A stretch of 64,000 bases of DNA from Rebecca billardiae RCC1528 (Eukaryota; Haptophyta). The notes beneath the pieces were generated by a model. It searched no databases. It was not told the DNA's origin and saw only the letters and a program-made list of their open reading frames with translations. Shown one piece after another: positions 47,095 through 57,630 of the stretch (position 1 is its first letter; the number at the start of each line of letters is the position of its first letter). A program made the position numbers and the translations under genes. Location of the stretch: assembly GCA_965240325.2 (NCBI GenBank), contig OZ251251.1, positions 310,001 through 374,000 on the forward strand. The letters are read 5' to 3'.

Positions 47095-47871
47095 ATGTCG
47101 TCGTCACCGCCTTTCGATATGGCGACGGGCCGTATCATTCGCAACCCGCCTTGGGTCGGGGACAACTGCCGACACGGCGGGCCCAACATGGACACTGCAG
47201 GCCAACTCATGCCGCACCTGTTCGACTGCTTCGCGTCTCTCCAGTCCACTCTCTACGAGAATTCCCTCTTCATGGGTGCGGACAGGGAGAATTTCGACTC
47301 CCTCACCGTAACACAACGAGCGGCGTTGACAGAAATGATCACGCGCGTGGAGATCAGCACGCTCCGCGCATTTTGGATGGATCCGACTCGCGAGCGCGCC
47401 TTGATCCCCGATGCGTACAAAATATGCTTCTCCATGGCCGTCGACGCCTCCTGGGACAAGAAGTACGATGAGGCGCGCCAGATGGTGAGGGTGGGCATCT
47501 TCCTCAAAATGACCTTTCATGACGGGGGCAATCCCGTGCGCCGCCATTCGCAAGGGAACGTGGAGCGTGACGAGGAGCATGCCAGGGTGCTCGTGCGCAC
47601 GAGCACTGACCGCGGGCTTGTGCTCTTTCTGGACGCGTTGCACACGTGCGGATGCCTGCGCGAGCGCGCCGAAGAGATGAGGAGACTGCCGCCCATGGCC
47701 AAGTGCTATGGGTGCAAGGTGCAAGCGCCCAAATCGCAGCTGAGGAGGTGTTCCCGCTGCCGTCTCGCCGTGTACTGTTCACCGGAATGCCAACGGGCCT
47801 GCTGGCCAGTGCACAAGCGTACCTGCATGCCGTGTCAGCAGCCAGCTGCTGCCACGACTGCGAGCTCGTAA
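47095..47871 (+). CDS. MYND-type zinc-finger protein
   Basis: 258 aa, single exon, ATG at 47095. The C-terminal MYND finger (about residues 203-241) is complete: KCYGCKVQAPKSQLRRCSRC, then VYCSPECQRACWPVHKRTC, giving the C-x2-C, C-x2-C, C-x3-C and H-x3-C ligands. MYND fingers are protein-interaction modules. The N-terminal 200 residues (for example TVTQRAALTEMITRVEIST, ICFSMAVDASWDKKYDEARQ) are helical with no named domain. Composition is much less GC-rich than the channel gene beside it. The gene stands between dispersed repeats A (46866-46940) and B (48078-48225). Small MYND-only proteins are often expanded in algal genomes; partner unknown. Confidence 0.85.
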   Translation: MSSSPPFDMATGRIIRNPPWVGDNCRHGGPNMDTAGQLMPHLFDCFASLQSTLYENSLFMGADRENFDSLTVTQRAALTEMITRVEISTLRAFWMDPTRERALIPDAYKICFSMAVDASWDKKYDEARQMVRVGIFLKMTFHDGGNPVRRHSQGNVERDEEHARVLVRTSTDRGLVLFLDALHTCGCLRERAEEMRRLPPMAKCYGCKVQAPKSQLRRCSRCRLAVYCSPECQRACWPVHKRTCMPCQQPAAATTASS

Positions 47872-49059
47872 CGAGCTAGTATAAACGAGTAACCGAGTAA
47901 CCGGGTCACATGCAGCAACAGTCGGCGCAGTCCTCAGCTAATAAGTCAGTTAGGTCGTGGGCCCACTGGCTACTGTGGGATTATAGTGGCGCAGAGCGCG
48001 AGCTCATAGCGCGGTGTTTACTGCTTTCGTCTCGAGCTGGATTCCAGCCCCATGAGATGGCCCCTGGCCTGCCTGGTAAAAAAACCAGTGGTACATGCTG
48101 TAAATATAGGGCGTAACGGTGACCCTATTTACTTATTGGAAATGGCCTGTGACCAATGTAACGACCATGTAACGGGCGTCTTAAACGTGATATATAGGGT
48201 CGACAGACGTCACTTTGATGGCCCGCGGTGCAGGGCGGAGCGCGCAGCGTGGAGCCCGCACCAGCGGGCCGGAACCACGTTTCAAAAAGATCTTTGATCA
48301 AGAAAAAGGGACGCGGGGGCCGATTTTTAGGGCTGGCGGAGACCGAGTTTCGAATTTTGAGACCCTCTCTACACATGCATCACGGAGAAAAAAACCGCGT
48401 CCACGACATTCCCCTAATCAATCGTGGACGGCCGGGCGTGAGAGTTCACTTCTGTGTGAAGTAGGACGGTTACAAGTCCAATACAAGCGTCAGCTTCTTT
48501 GAGGCTATTTTTGCACGTCCTTACGGGATCAGCGAAGTAATCAACCGATATATATTGGCTTCGTCGGGGTCGTATTCACTACTGGAGTATATTGGGTAAT
48601 TGTGGGTACTCTCGTTCAGTCTATCATATCAGTACATTGGCTCGCTAACGGTGTTGGGGGCATAAGGTCATTTTGGGTAATTGTGGGTATTATCATACCC
48701 AGTTGGGGGCCAGGGGGCGCGCGGCACGCGCTCGCTCCAAAACGGGGCGAGCCCTCGTCGCCCTCGATCGACCGCCATCGGTGTGGACGACCGCGCGGAG
48801 CGCGCGCCGCGCGCGCGCCGCCCGCGCGGCCGCGGGCGCCTCCCGCGCGGGTGGCGCACGCACGCCCGCGCGCCCGCCCGCGCGCCCGCCCGCGCGCGCG
48901 GCCGCGTTTGCGGGCGCGCGCGGATTTTCGAAGGCTTCTGTCTGTCGGGCGTTGCGTCCGACTCGTGCGCCATGTCGTGCCATGTCGTGGCGTGCGCATG
49001 TGCGCACTCTCGGTGGGGTGGTGCGCGGGCGGCGGCGCTCTCCTGATTTCTACCCCGCG
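47872..49059. other. Intergenic with repeat B and GGGTAATTGTGGGTA words
   Basis: Repeat B at 48078-48225. The 15-mer GGGTAATTGTGGGTA occurs at 48594 and again at about 48675. 48780-48920 is a GCGCGCCCG-rich tract. No gene supported. Confidence 0.55.
48078..48225 (-). repeat. Dispersed repeat B, copy 2
   Basis: Aligns in inverse orientation with 15845-15990; blocks TTTCCAATAAGT, CCGTTACATG and CGTTACGCCCTATATT are shared. Confidence 0.75.
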
Positions 49060-49881
49060 CCCGTTTCGCTGTGCGTGCGCGCTGCGTCGCGCAGGCACGC
49101 GAGAGTACCTGCGGCTCCCGCGCGGCCGACGTGGACGGTTGCCCCGGCGCGCCGCTCCAGCACGCGCTCGCGTGTCTGCGTGGACTGGGTTATAGCGCGC
49201 GTGCCGCGCCTTCTTTTCTCGGTGCAGGCGCGCTGGCTGCAGGCCTTGGCCATCGACTACGCGGCGCGCACCCTAGCACTCCCTAGCAGCCAGCCGCGAC
49301 GAGTCCGAGTCTGCGCGCGCAGATGGGCGGCGGCGCGCAGGCCGTGCGCGCGCAGATACACGAGCACGTGCGCGTGAAGGCGCTGGGCGCCGAGCTGGCA
49401 AAGCGCGACGCCGAGCTCGACGCGTGCGCGCAGAGGCGCTGGGCGCCGAGCTGGCGAAGCGAGACGCCGAGCTCGACGCGCTGCGTCACGCGGCACGGAT
49501 GCGCTGGGCGCGCGCGCTGCCCTTGTCCACGCCCTGCAGCAGCTCGAGCAGGTGTGGACGGCCCTCGAAGCTACGGTGGGCGAGCGCGCGCCGCTCAGCC
49601 TGCCGCTGGCCGCCGCCATCCTCGAGGCCGACGCGGCGGAGCAGGCGGCGGGCGAGCACGGCGGCGCGGTGCGGAGCAGGGCACGCGTGCGCCTGGCGGC
49701 GGGCGCGACACGCCACTCGCTTCGTCCCACCCCGAGCTCCGCTCGGTCTGCGCGTGGCTGCGCAGCGTGGGCGGGCAGCAGTGGCGCGCGCTCTCGCTAT
49801 GCCGGCCCGAGGCGCGCCGGCTGAGCGACCAGCGGCCCTTCGTCGAGCGCATGGCGCAGCGCGAGCACCTCAAGCAGGTGC
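49060..49881 (+). pseudogene. Broken or unsolved multi-exon coiled-coil locus
   Basis: Protein-like helical pieces occur in different frames: ALACLRGLGYS (to about 49198), ARWLQALAIDYAAR after an acceptor-like GTGCAG at 49226, VRAQIHEHVRVKALGAELAK (49323-49424), ALGAELAKRDAELDAL again from 49433, LVHALQQLEQVWTALEATVG, and LRSVCAWLRSVGGQQWRALS up to EHLKQ, which ends at a GTGCG donor-like site at 49882. Two near-identical units of about 48 bp (49377-49424 and 49433-49480) are separated by eight bases, which breaks the frame; no intron of that size is credible. Either this is a decayed gene or I have not found its splice sites. No family recognised. Confidence 0.35.
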
Positions 49882-52502
49882 GCGCGCGCGCGCGCACGCG
49901 CCGGCCCGCGCCGCGCGGCGCCTCTCGCCCTGCACGCGCGCCGCCCCGCTTCCCCGCGCGGCCCGTCCGCGCCTCTCGCCCTGCGCGCGCGCCGCCCCGC
50001 TTCCCCGCGCGGCCCGTCCGCTGGTGTCCCGTGCCACCCTTGGCCGTCGGCGCGCCCATTCACGCGCCGCGAGTCCGACGGACGGGTCTGACTCTCACTC
50101 ACTCTCCGAGACGGTGCGGCTCGGCCTGTCTGACTGCCAGGCAGACGCCAGACCGTGCGGATTGACGACGTCACGGTCTCATTCTCAACCACTGCGCCGC
50201 GGGCCCCCAACTGCGTTGGTTCTACGGAAAAGGACCGCGGAACGCGGTCATATAGCACTTTGATGAGCTGATCATAGGTCTTCAGCAGCATGCACACTCA
50301 TGTTGTCACATATACGGCGTATATGGGCACTCTGAGAATACGGGATAACGGCCGTTATACCCGTGCGTTACATACACACCGCCATGCTGATCAGTATGGC
50401 TGCCATAGTATTTCAGACTGTTTCAGACTGCTCTCGTAGCAGCCGTACGGCGTGCATGTGACACCTAAGAATTTTTCCAACCCTTCTACCCTCGAAGGAC
50501 GAGTCTTAAGGAGCCGTGGGCAAAGATTGAGCCTAACCGAGTCGCGGCGCCAGCCCGCCGGCCGTGGTCAAGGCAAGCAGGAGTGGGGCACGCGGCGCCG
50601 GGCACATCCAGCAGCCCGCAGCTTGAACACGGCGGACAAGGTTCGTCGAGTGCTCATCTGTGGCGTTCAAGGCAGGCACTGCTACGCATCGAATGCCTTT
50701 TCTCGTGCTCCGACCTAACCGTTGCTCTACACTGCGACCAAGCTGTGTCCGAGCTGTCCTCAGCTGGACCGGCCTCTGCCTAACTGTGCGCAACGGCCGA
50801 TTCGTCGCAGCGCCGAGCTGGCTCGCCGTGGTGTGCGCGCGCGTAGCAATGTGCACTCATCACCGCTTCCTGCGTGGCAGCAGGGCAAGATATGGCTCAC
50901 TGGTAAGCTGGTACGCCTGCTGACCGTGCACCGGCGTCGGTGGCGCCGCCAACGTGCTCGGGCAGGCTCACGAAGGGCTTAAATCACTGTTGAACGGATC
51001 AACTGTACTGTCCGCAGCGAGCACGGCGCACAGCGGATGACCAAGCAGAGGCGGGGCGACTGCTGTGCGGCCGCGCGGGGGAGTAGCTAGGCTCTTGAGG
51101 TACGCGTAGAGCCATGACAGGGCTCAACAAGCGCATCAGCTGCAATCTACCCGGCTCGACGCGCAGCCCGACCTCGTGCAATCGTGTGGCTCGAGGCCCT
51201 CCAAGTGGCTCGTAGCTTCCAAACACCTGAGGAGCGTCGGCACTGAGAGTTGAGTCGAGGCCGGGGTGGTGACAGACGGCACACGCATCCGCTTTGACCG
51301 CTGTTTGACCATCAGATCCTTCCCCAAGTGCCCACGATCGTGTGAACAGCCACAGCGTTCGGTCACACCGCACAGACTTCCGGGGACCTGACCGACGAGG
51401 CGGGCCTCCGCAGGGCCGCAGAAGTAGCTGGGCATTGCCAGGACACCATGCAGATTCTGTCCCAGTAACGTCCCGGAGTGTCCCAGTTCGTTCACGGGTG
51501 TCCCAAGCTCGCGTTGTGCACGCATTACAATCCCCAAAGCTGTTCCCGTGTTTGAACGCGCGACTGTCGGCGAGAGATGGCAGACCGGGAAGATGACCCA
51601 GGTATGAACCGTTCGCATGGCTCGTTCCAGAAGGCTACGCAGCATGCCACGGGCGTGCGGCGCAGCGTGCCTCGCATGGCAGGCGGGCAAGCGCGGCGGA
51701 CAACGCGCTGACGACGCGCACAGGTCCATCCCGGTCATCGTTTTCGCGATCGATCGGCTTCCCGGACCGGGAGTTCGGCGGCCTGGAAAAAGGGACTTCA
51801 GCGCGAGGAAAAGAGCACGGCTGCGGTCCGAAAAAGCCAGAGAGATTGTGTTTTCATTTTTTAATTGCTGTGGGCCCACCTAAGTCAGTCCGGCTGAGTA
51901 CGGTCTTATATTTGCCGCCGACCGTACTCCACTGACCACTAGTTCATCTGACTAGTCGGACTGTCTGAGTGATCTGACTGATCGCGGACTAGACGAACTC
52001 GGAACTCGGGGTCGGCGCCGAATTTATATATAGCCTGCTTATAATAGCAGGCGCACCGGCTTCAGATCGAATATTGTATAGTCCGATCATCATCAGCAGT
52101 CAATAATATATATTATATATATTCGCGACTAGCAGTAGTTATACTACGCGCGCATCATTATTATAATAATCGATCAGCAGCAGAGCAAAATAATAATTCG
52201 TCGGACGATCATATCGTCGTTATTATTTATATATGTATTATTCATCGTCGTATATCGTCTGGCCTCTAGCCGCCGGACAAAACCTCGCCGTGGCCGAAGC
52301 TTCCATCGGACAACCCGCCAAGACGTGGGGAATCGACGACCAAGCCTACGCTTGCGCTGATCTCTGCTGCTCGGACTGCCGCCGTGCGCGCTGCGCTGTG
52401 GGCTGCCGCGGGCGTGCGGCGTCGGATGGGCGGCCTGATGCTGGGTGCGAGCGCCGGCAGCTCAGGCGCGGCGCTGCCCGGCCAGCGCTCACCGCGGCCG
52501 CC
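49882..52502. other. Gene-poor stretch
   Basis: No gene supported in 2.6 kb. The longest minus ORF (51136-51879) shows no motif. 51950-52250 is AT-rich with TATATATTATA tracts and a perfect 7-bp-stem hairpin GCCTGCT/AGCAGGC near 52036-52055. Confidence 0.5.
49921..50022. repeat. 51-bp tandem duplication
   Basis: Two copies of a GC-rich unit beginning CCTCTCGCCCTGC at 49921 and 49972, nearly identical. Confidence 0.85.
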
Positions 52503-55081
52503 TCACGCGGCCGCGGGGCGCAGCGGCTTGCCCGACTTGGCGTGGTCGAGCAGCAGCTGGCACGGCGCGAACTGCTCGCCGTGCGCGTCCGCGAGCGCGC
52601 GCATCCGGTCCACGTACGCGCGCGCGCCGACCGCGTCGATGTACTTGAAGGGGCCGCCGAGGAAGGGCGGGAAGCCGATGCCGAAGACCGCGCCGATGTC
52701 GCCGTCGGAGGGCGAGCTGATCACGCCGTCTGCGGGCGCGGGGCACGCGCGCGCCGCGCGGCGGTCGTGAGCGGCGGTCGTGAGCGGCGGCGCGGCGGCG
52801 CGCGGTGGCGCGGCGCGGCGCCCGCACGCCCCGGGCCGCGGCGCGGCGCGGCGCGCGCGCAGCGGCGCACCCTGCAGGCAGAGGGCGGCCTCGTTGATGA
52901 AGCGGCCGGCCATGCGGTGCTGGATCTCCTCCTCCGCGGGCGTGCGCTGCGCCGCCTTCTCCTGGTACGGCTTGAGCAGCTTGAGCGCCTCGGGGTTGAG
53001 CTCCTTGCCGCCGCCCGTGCCGCCCTTGCCGTACGAGAAGAAGCCAGCGCCGCCCTTCTTGCCCACAATCTTGGCGGCGACGAGGTCGTCGAGGAAGCCG
53101 AGGTCGGCGCCGCCCATGCGCACGCCGAGGTCGTCGGTCAGGTTGTGCACCACTGCGCGCGCGCGCCGGGCGCGCGCGGGGCGGCGGTGAGCGCGGCGGC
53201 GGCGTCGCGCGGTGGCGCGCGCGCGGCGCGCTGCGGCGCGCGCGCGCCGGCGTCGCGCCGCGCGCCGCCGCGCGCGCGCGCGCGCGCACCGTGCGTCGTC
53301 ACGTCGATGCCCACCTCGTCGGCGAGGGTGATCGGCCCGACGGGGAAGCCGAAGTGCTTCATCGCCTTGTTCAGCGCGAGCGGGTCCGTGCCGGACTGCA
53401 CGAGGCTCATCGCCTCGGCGATCATCGGCCCGAGGCAGCGGTTGACGTAGAAGCCGGGCACGTCCTTGACCACGATCACCGTCTTGCCCTGCCGGATGCC
53501 CACGTCCACCGCGGCCTGCTTGGCGGCCATGCTGGTGGAGGCGTGCGGGATGACCTCGAGCAGCGGCATCTTGTCGACGGGCGAGAAGTAGTGCATCCCC
53601 ACGATCCGCTCGGGCACGCGCGCGTGCGCCGCGATCTTGCCCAGCGGCAGCGTGCTCGTGTTGGACGCGATCACCGCGCTGTCCGGCAGCACGCCCTCGA
53701 GCAAGGCCACCACCTTGTGCTTCACCGAGAGCTCCTCGAACACGGCCTCGACGACGAGCTCGCAGCGGCCGAGCCAGGTGCGCCAGGTGGGGTCGGCGTC
53801 GGTGAGGCCGACGATGTTGCCCAGCTGCACGTCGCGCATGAACGGGCTCAGCGACCTCCGCTTCACCTTGCGCCCGAGGTTGGCCGCCACCTGCGCCTCG
53901 CCGCGCGCCAGCCCGGCCGCGGTCGTGTCCTTGAGGACCACCTGCATGCCCTTGGTGGCGGACACCTCGGCGATGCCCGCGCCCATCAGCCCGGCGCCGA
54001 GCACGCCGACGGTGGAGACGCGCGCGGCGGGCGCGCCGAACGGGTTCTTCTTGCACGCCGTCTGCCCGAAGAAGAGCCCCTGCAGCGCGGCGCACTCGGG
54101 CGTGACCGCGAGCTCGCCAAAGCGCGCCGCCTCGACCGCCGAGCCCGCCGCGTGCCCGCCCTCGAGCCCGGCGCGCACCGCCGCGAGGATGGCGGGCGGC
54201 GCGGGGTACTTGCCGAGCGTCTTCTTGAGCGTGGCCTTCTCGGCCATCTGGAACAGCAGCTGCCGCCCCGGCGCCGTGCGCTCGAGCAGCCACTCCACCA
54301 CCGGCGTCTTCTTGCGCGACACCGAGCGCTTGGCGGTGCCGTCGGCGAGAGCGCGCGCGGCGGCGGTCGCCGCGCGCCGCAGGCCGTGCGCGTCGACGAC
54401 GTGGTCGACGAGGCCGAGCTTGCGCGCCTTGTCGGGGCGGACGGTCTTGCCCGTGAGCATCATGTCCAGCGCCGCCTGCGTGCCGATCAGCCGCGGCAGC
54501 CGCTGCGTGCCGCCCGAGCCGGGCAGCAGCCCGAGCATCACCTCGGGCAGCGCGAGCGCCGTCTTGGCGTGCGCGCTCGCGACGCGCGCGTGGCACGCGA
54601 GCGCGACCTCGAGGCCGCCGCCCATGCACGCGCCGTGGATCGCGGCGACGACGGGCGTCTTCGACCCCGCGATCCGGTCCATGATGCGCTGCCCCGCGCG
54701 CGCCAGCTCCGCCGCCTCCTCCGCGGTCTTGCACGCGGCGAGCATGCGGATGTCCGCGCCCGCGATGAAGTTGTCGGGCTTGGCCGAGATGAGGACGGCG
54801 GCGCGCACGGCGGGGTTGGCCTCGACGGCGTCGAAGGTCTTCTCAAACTCGCCCATCAGCTTCTTGCTCAGCGTGTTCATCTTCTCCCCCTTGCAGTCCA
54901 GCCGCACGTACGCGATCTCGCCCTCGATCTCGACGCTCACGTCCGAGCCGCCGCCCGCCGAGCCGGCGGCCGAGAGCGCGCGGCGCGGCGGCGCGGGGGC
55001 GAGCAGCGCGCGCGTGGGGGCGAGCCCACCGCCCGGCGCGCCACCGCGCACGGCCGCGCGCAGCGCCACCGCTCCCCACAT
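52503..55081 (-). CDS. HADHA: Mitochondrial trifunctional enzyme alpha subunit (enoyl-CoA hydratase / 3-hydroxyacyl-CoA dehydrogenase)
   Basis: Catalyses hydration and NAD-dependent dehydrogenation of long-chain acyl-CoA in beta-oxidation. Exons (minus) 55081-53290, 53152-52871, 52729-52503, both introns phase 1; 766 aa, normal for the family. An Arg/Ala-rich start without acids suggests a mitochondrial presequence. Hydratase part: IAGADIRMLAACK, GACMGGGLEVALACHARVA and LLPGSGGTQRLPRLIG. Dehydrogenase part: Rossmann VGVLGAGLMGAGIAEV, SNTSTLPLGKIA, catalytic-His segment VGMHYFSPVDKMPLLEV and PGFYVNRCLGPMI, then C-terminal FGIGFPPFLGGPFKYIDAVG, which appears only after the second splice. All active-site motifs are intact. 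The thiolase (beta) subunit is not in the window. Divergent from COX17 across 341 bp. Confidence 0.96.
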
Positions 55082-55422
55082 CGCGCGTGCGGCGTGCGCC
55101 GGGGTGGACGGTCGGCCTCGGCGCGTTGCCGGCGGCTGGCGGCCCTCCTCGGCCTCGGCTCGGACCGGCGATACGACGATGGCGGCGGTAGTTGCCGCTT
55201 GCTGTTTCGTCCGCACGTGTTTTTTACGGAAGAAAGCAGGCCGCGTGGACACCGGGCTTCTTCGTCGCGCATCGCCGGTCCAAGGGAGTCCCTTGGCCGG
55301 TCGCTCCGGTCGGGGTGGATGAATATTCTCGATTTCTCGAGCCTGGGCGTCATATTATCTCGAGCGCATCCGCAAGCTGGCGCGCACGCCCGTGCCGGCA
55401 CACGTGTGCACGGGCTCGCGCG
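55082..55422. promoter_or_regulatory. Divergent promoter region, HADHA / COX17
   Basis: 341 bp between start codons of two mitochondrial-protein genes. It contains AT-richer patches at 55195-55240 and 55320-55375. Shared control is inferred from arrangement. Confidence 0.45.
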
Positions 55423-55647
55423 ATGCCGGAGGGCACGACAGCGATGGCATCCTGCGACGCGAGCGGTTCGTGCGCCAAGCCAGCAGCACCGATCGGCGCG
55501 GACGGCAAGCCGAAGCGCATCTGCTGCGCGTGCCCGGACACCAAGCGCGCACGAGACGAGTGCTACGCGCTCAAGGGCGAGGCGGCGTGCCAGGAGCTCG
55601 TCGAGGCGCACAAGGTGTGCCTGCGCCAGGAGGGCTTCGACGTCTGA
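55423..55647 (+). CDS. COX17: Cytochrome c oxidase copper chaperone COX17
   Basis: Delivers copper to SCO1 and COX11 in the mitochondrial intermembrane space for cytochrome oxidase assembly. 74 aa from the ATG at 55423 (67 aa from the next ATG at 55444). The copper site is the double cysteine in KRICCACPDTK. The coiled-coil-helix-coiled-coil-helix frame is complete: the two C-x9-C pairs are CPDTKRARDEC and CQELVEAHKVC, followed by the conserved end LRQEGFDV. Longer readings of the frame start at a TTG and lack support. Small size and intronless structure are typical. It diverges from the trifunctional-enzyme gene, another mitochondrial function. Confidence 0.96.
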   Translation: MPEGTTAMASCDASGSCAKPAAPIGADGKPKRICCACPDTKRARDECYALKGEAACQELVEAHKVCLRQEGFDV

Positions 55648-56300
55648 GCAGGGCGCCTCCCCAGACCCCGCGCCACGGGCCAGGCGTGCCCGTGACGGCA
55701 TCGATCGCCAGGGTTGTGCCCCCGCTTTGGCGCGCTAACTTTGCTCTCACAAACTACGACCTCAGGGCGCGGCGGATGAGGCACAGTCATGCGGCGCAGG
55801 CAGTGAGAAGCAGCTTGCCGAGCCAGCAAGCATCCGGCAGTGCGTGGATGCCCATCGGGCCCCGGACCGAGGTCTGATGAGCACCGGATTCATCAGATCG
55901 TCGCAGGCTAGCAGGGCTAGATAGCCCAGACTGGCGGCTCCGGGGTCGCGCGTCCAGGGGACTCGGACCGCGGAGTGCCACGCCGAGTGATCCGCGGGTG
56001 CACTTACGGCTGACACTGCAGTACGTTCTGCGTATCGTTCACGTTATTAGCTGAGTCATCGTCATCAACTGCTATGAGCGAGCTGAGCGATTATTGACCG
56101 TGATGACTCCGGCCTCGCCCTCGGCCTCGGGCACGAGCACGGGCGCGGGGCCGCGGTCCGCGCCGATGAGTGCGACTAGACCCACGGCCATGATGATTGA
56201 TGCCCGCCATCACGGCCGCCGTGATGCGGAGCCGCCGGGATGCAGGGCCGGCTCGGCCGGGCAGCAGCGGTGCCGCCGTCGCACGGCTCGGCGCGGCGGC
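55648..56300. other. Intergenic, convergent 3' ends
   Basis: Between COX17 (plus) and PNO1 (minus), which converge. No motif or ORF with support. Confidence 0.6.
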
Positions 56301-57361
56301 TCAGATGCGTTGCGACAGCCTGGACGCGGTGGCGCGCATCGAGTTGTACACCTTGCCCGGCGGGCTGCCGAGGATGAGCGCGCACACGGCGTCGCGCGCC
56401 ACCTTGATGTGCGCCACTGAGCCCAGGATGTGCACCTTGCTGTCCGCGAGCACGATGCGCGTGCGCGTCGCGTTCTCGATGGCGAATTTGGTCTTCCCGT
56501 CCTTCCCCGCGATCCGCCCCACCGCGCGGCCCAGGTGGTCCCCGCGCAGCAGCTTGACGTCCGTCACGTCAAAGCTCTCCACGTACAGCTCATCCAGCCG
56601 CAGCAGAGCGAGCGCGTCCGCCACGTCGAAGCCGAGGCAGAAGGCCTTGAGGAAGTCGCAGCCCTTCTGCAGCACGTCGGCGTCCTCGGTCTGCGCGGAG
56701 GTGCGCAGCTCGACGCACCGCCGCTTCGGGTTCATGCTGCGCGGCGGCGGCGGCGGCGGCGCGCGCACGTGCGCGCGCGGTGAGCGCCTCGCGTGGCGCG
56801 GGCGCGGGCCGACCGACGCGCGCGCCGGCGCGAGGGCGCGCGCGCACCGGATGTCGAGCTTGAGCTTCTCGACGATGGGGGTGTACAGCTGCATCCAGTT
56901 CTGCTTGAGCGGCGTCAGCCTGTGCGGCGGCACGGGCACGGTGCGGTGCTCGACGGCAGCTCCCTGCAAGGCGCGGCGAGAGGTGGGGGCACGCCCGGCG
57001 TCATGCGCGCGGCCGGGCGCCACGCGGGCGGGGCGGAGCGCGAGCGGCTCGGCCTCGGCGCGCGATATGATGCCTGCTCTGCGCCCCGCCGGGCCCGCCG
57101 CCTCCCTCCCACCGCGCACGCGCCCCGAGCGCGCGCGCACACCTGCTGCTGCCTCATGCGCGGGAAGTCTGGCTTGTGGGCACCGCCCGCCTGGCCGCGC
57201 AGCCGCTTGCCCCCGCGCTCGGCCTCGTCGTCATCCTCGTCATCCATGGGCGCAGGGACGTGGGTGGCGGCCTCGAGCTCATCCGCTGCCACCGTCGCGT
57301 CGCCGTCCGCCTCCTCCGCGTCCTTGGCGGAGGCTCGACGTGACCTTTGGCCGGGCGCCAT
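56301..57361 (-). CDS. PNO1: Pre-rRNA-processing KH protein PNO1 (Dim2), three exons
   Basis: Binds the 3' end of 18S pre-rRNA and helps 40S maturation in nucleolus and cytoplasm. Exons (minus) 57361-57143, 56963-56848, 56736-56301, phases 0 and 2; 256 aa, standard length. Residues 1-73 are acidic and disordered. The conserved core begins with RTVPVPPHRLTPLKQNWMQL and the joined LDIR-MNPKRRCVELRT; then CDFLKAFCLGFDVADALALL, the KH domain GDHLGRAVGRIAGKDGKTKF with its GKDG loop, TRTRIVLADSKVHILGS, and the C-terminal LILGSPPGKVYNSMRATASR. Conservation is very high, so this is one of the safest calls in the window. Head-to-head with the mitochondrial-carrier gene. Confidence 0.97.
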
Positions 57362-57630
57362 GGCTGCAGATGCACCACGAGCACGGTCCGGATGGGCAAC
57401 GTCGCGCGCTTGCGCCCGACTTTTTCGGCCGCGGTTTGACGGTTGACGGTTTGACGGCGATTTTCGCGCCCGCAATTTCATCAACGTGATATGCCGGCGC
57501 GGTGATGGCCGATGACGACGAACGCTAGTCCGCACAGTGCGGGTCAACGCGGGAGGTTGCGCGGCGGCGACAGCCGGCTCGCCACGGCGGCGCTCGCGGC
57601 GGGGGTGGCGGCGTGCCGCGAGCCCGCAGC
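57362..57630. promoter_or_regulatory. Divergent promoter region, PNO1 / carrier
   Basis: 269 bp between the two start codons. A TTTTTCGGCCGCGGTTTGAC stretch at 57421-57440 and the repeated word GGTTTGACGG (57433, 57448) are the visible features. Confidence 0.4.

Noticed and set aside
51136-51879. 247-codon minus ORF
   Set aside because: Residue mix looks less biased than other shadows, but no motif, repeat or splice context supports it.
52503-54734. Long minus ORF in the wrong frame of the trifunctional enzyme
   Set aside because: Only its last part is the true exon 3 frame; the rest is an Arg-rich shadow of exon 1.
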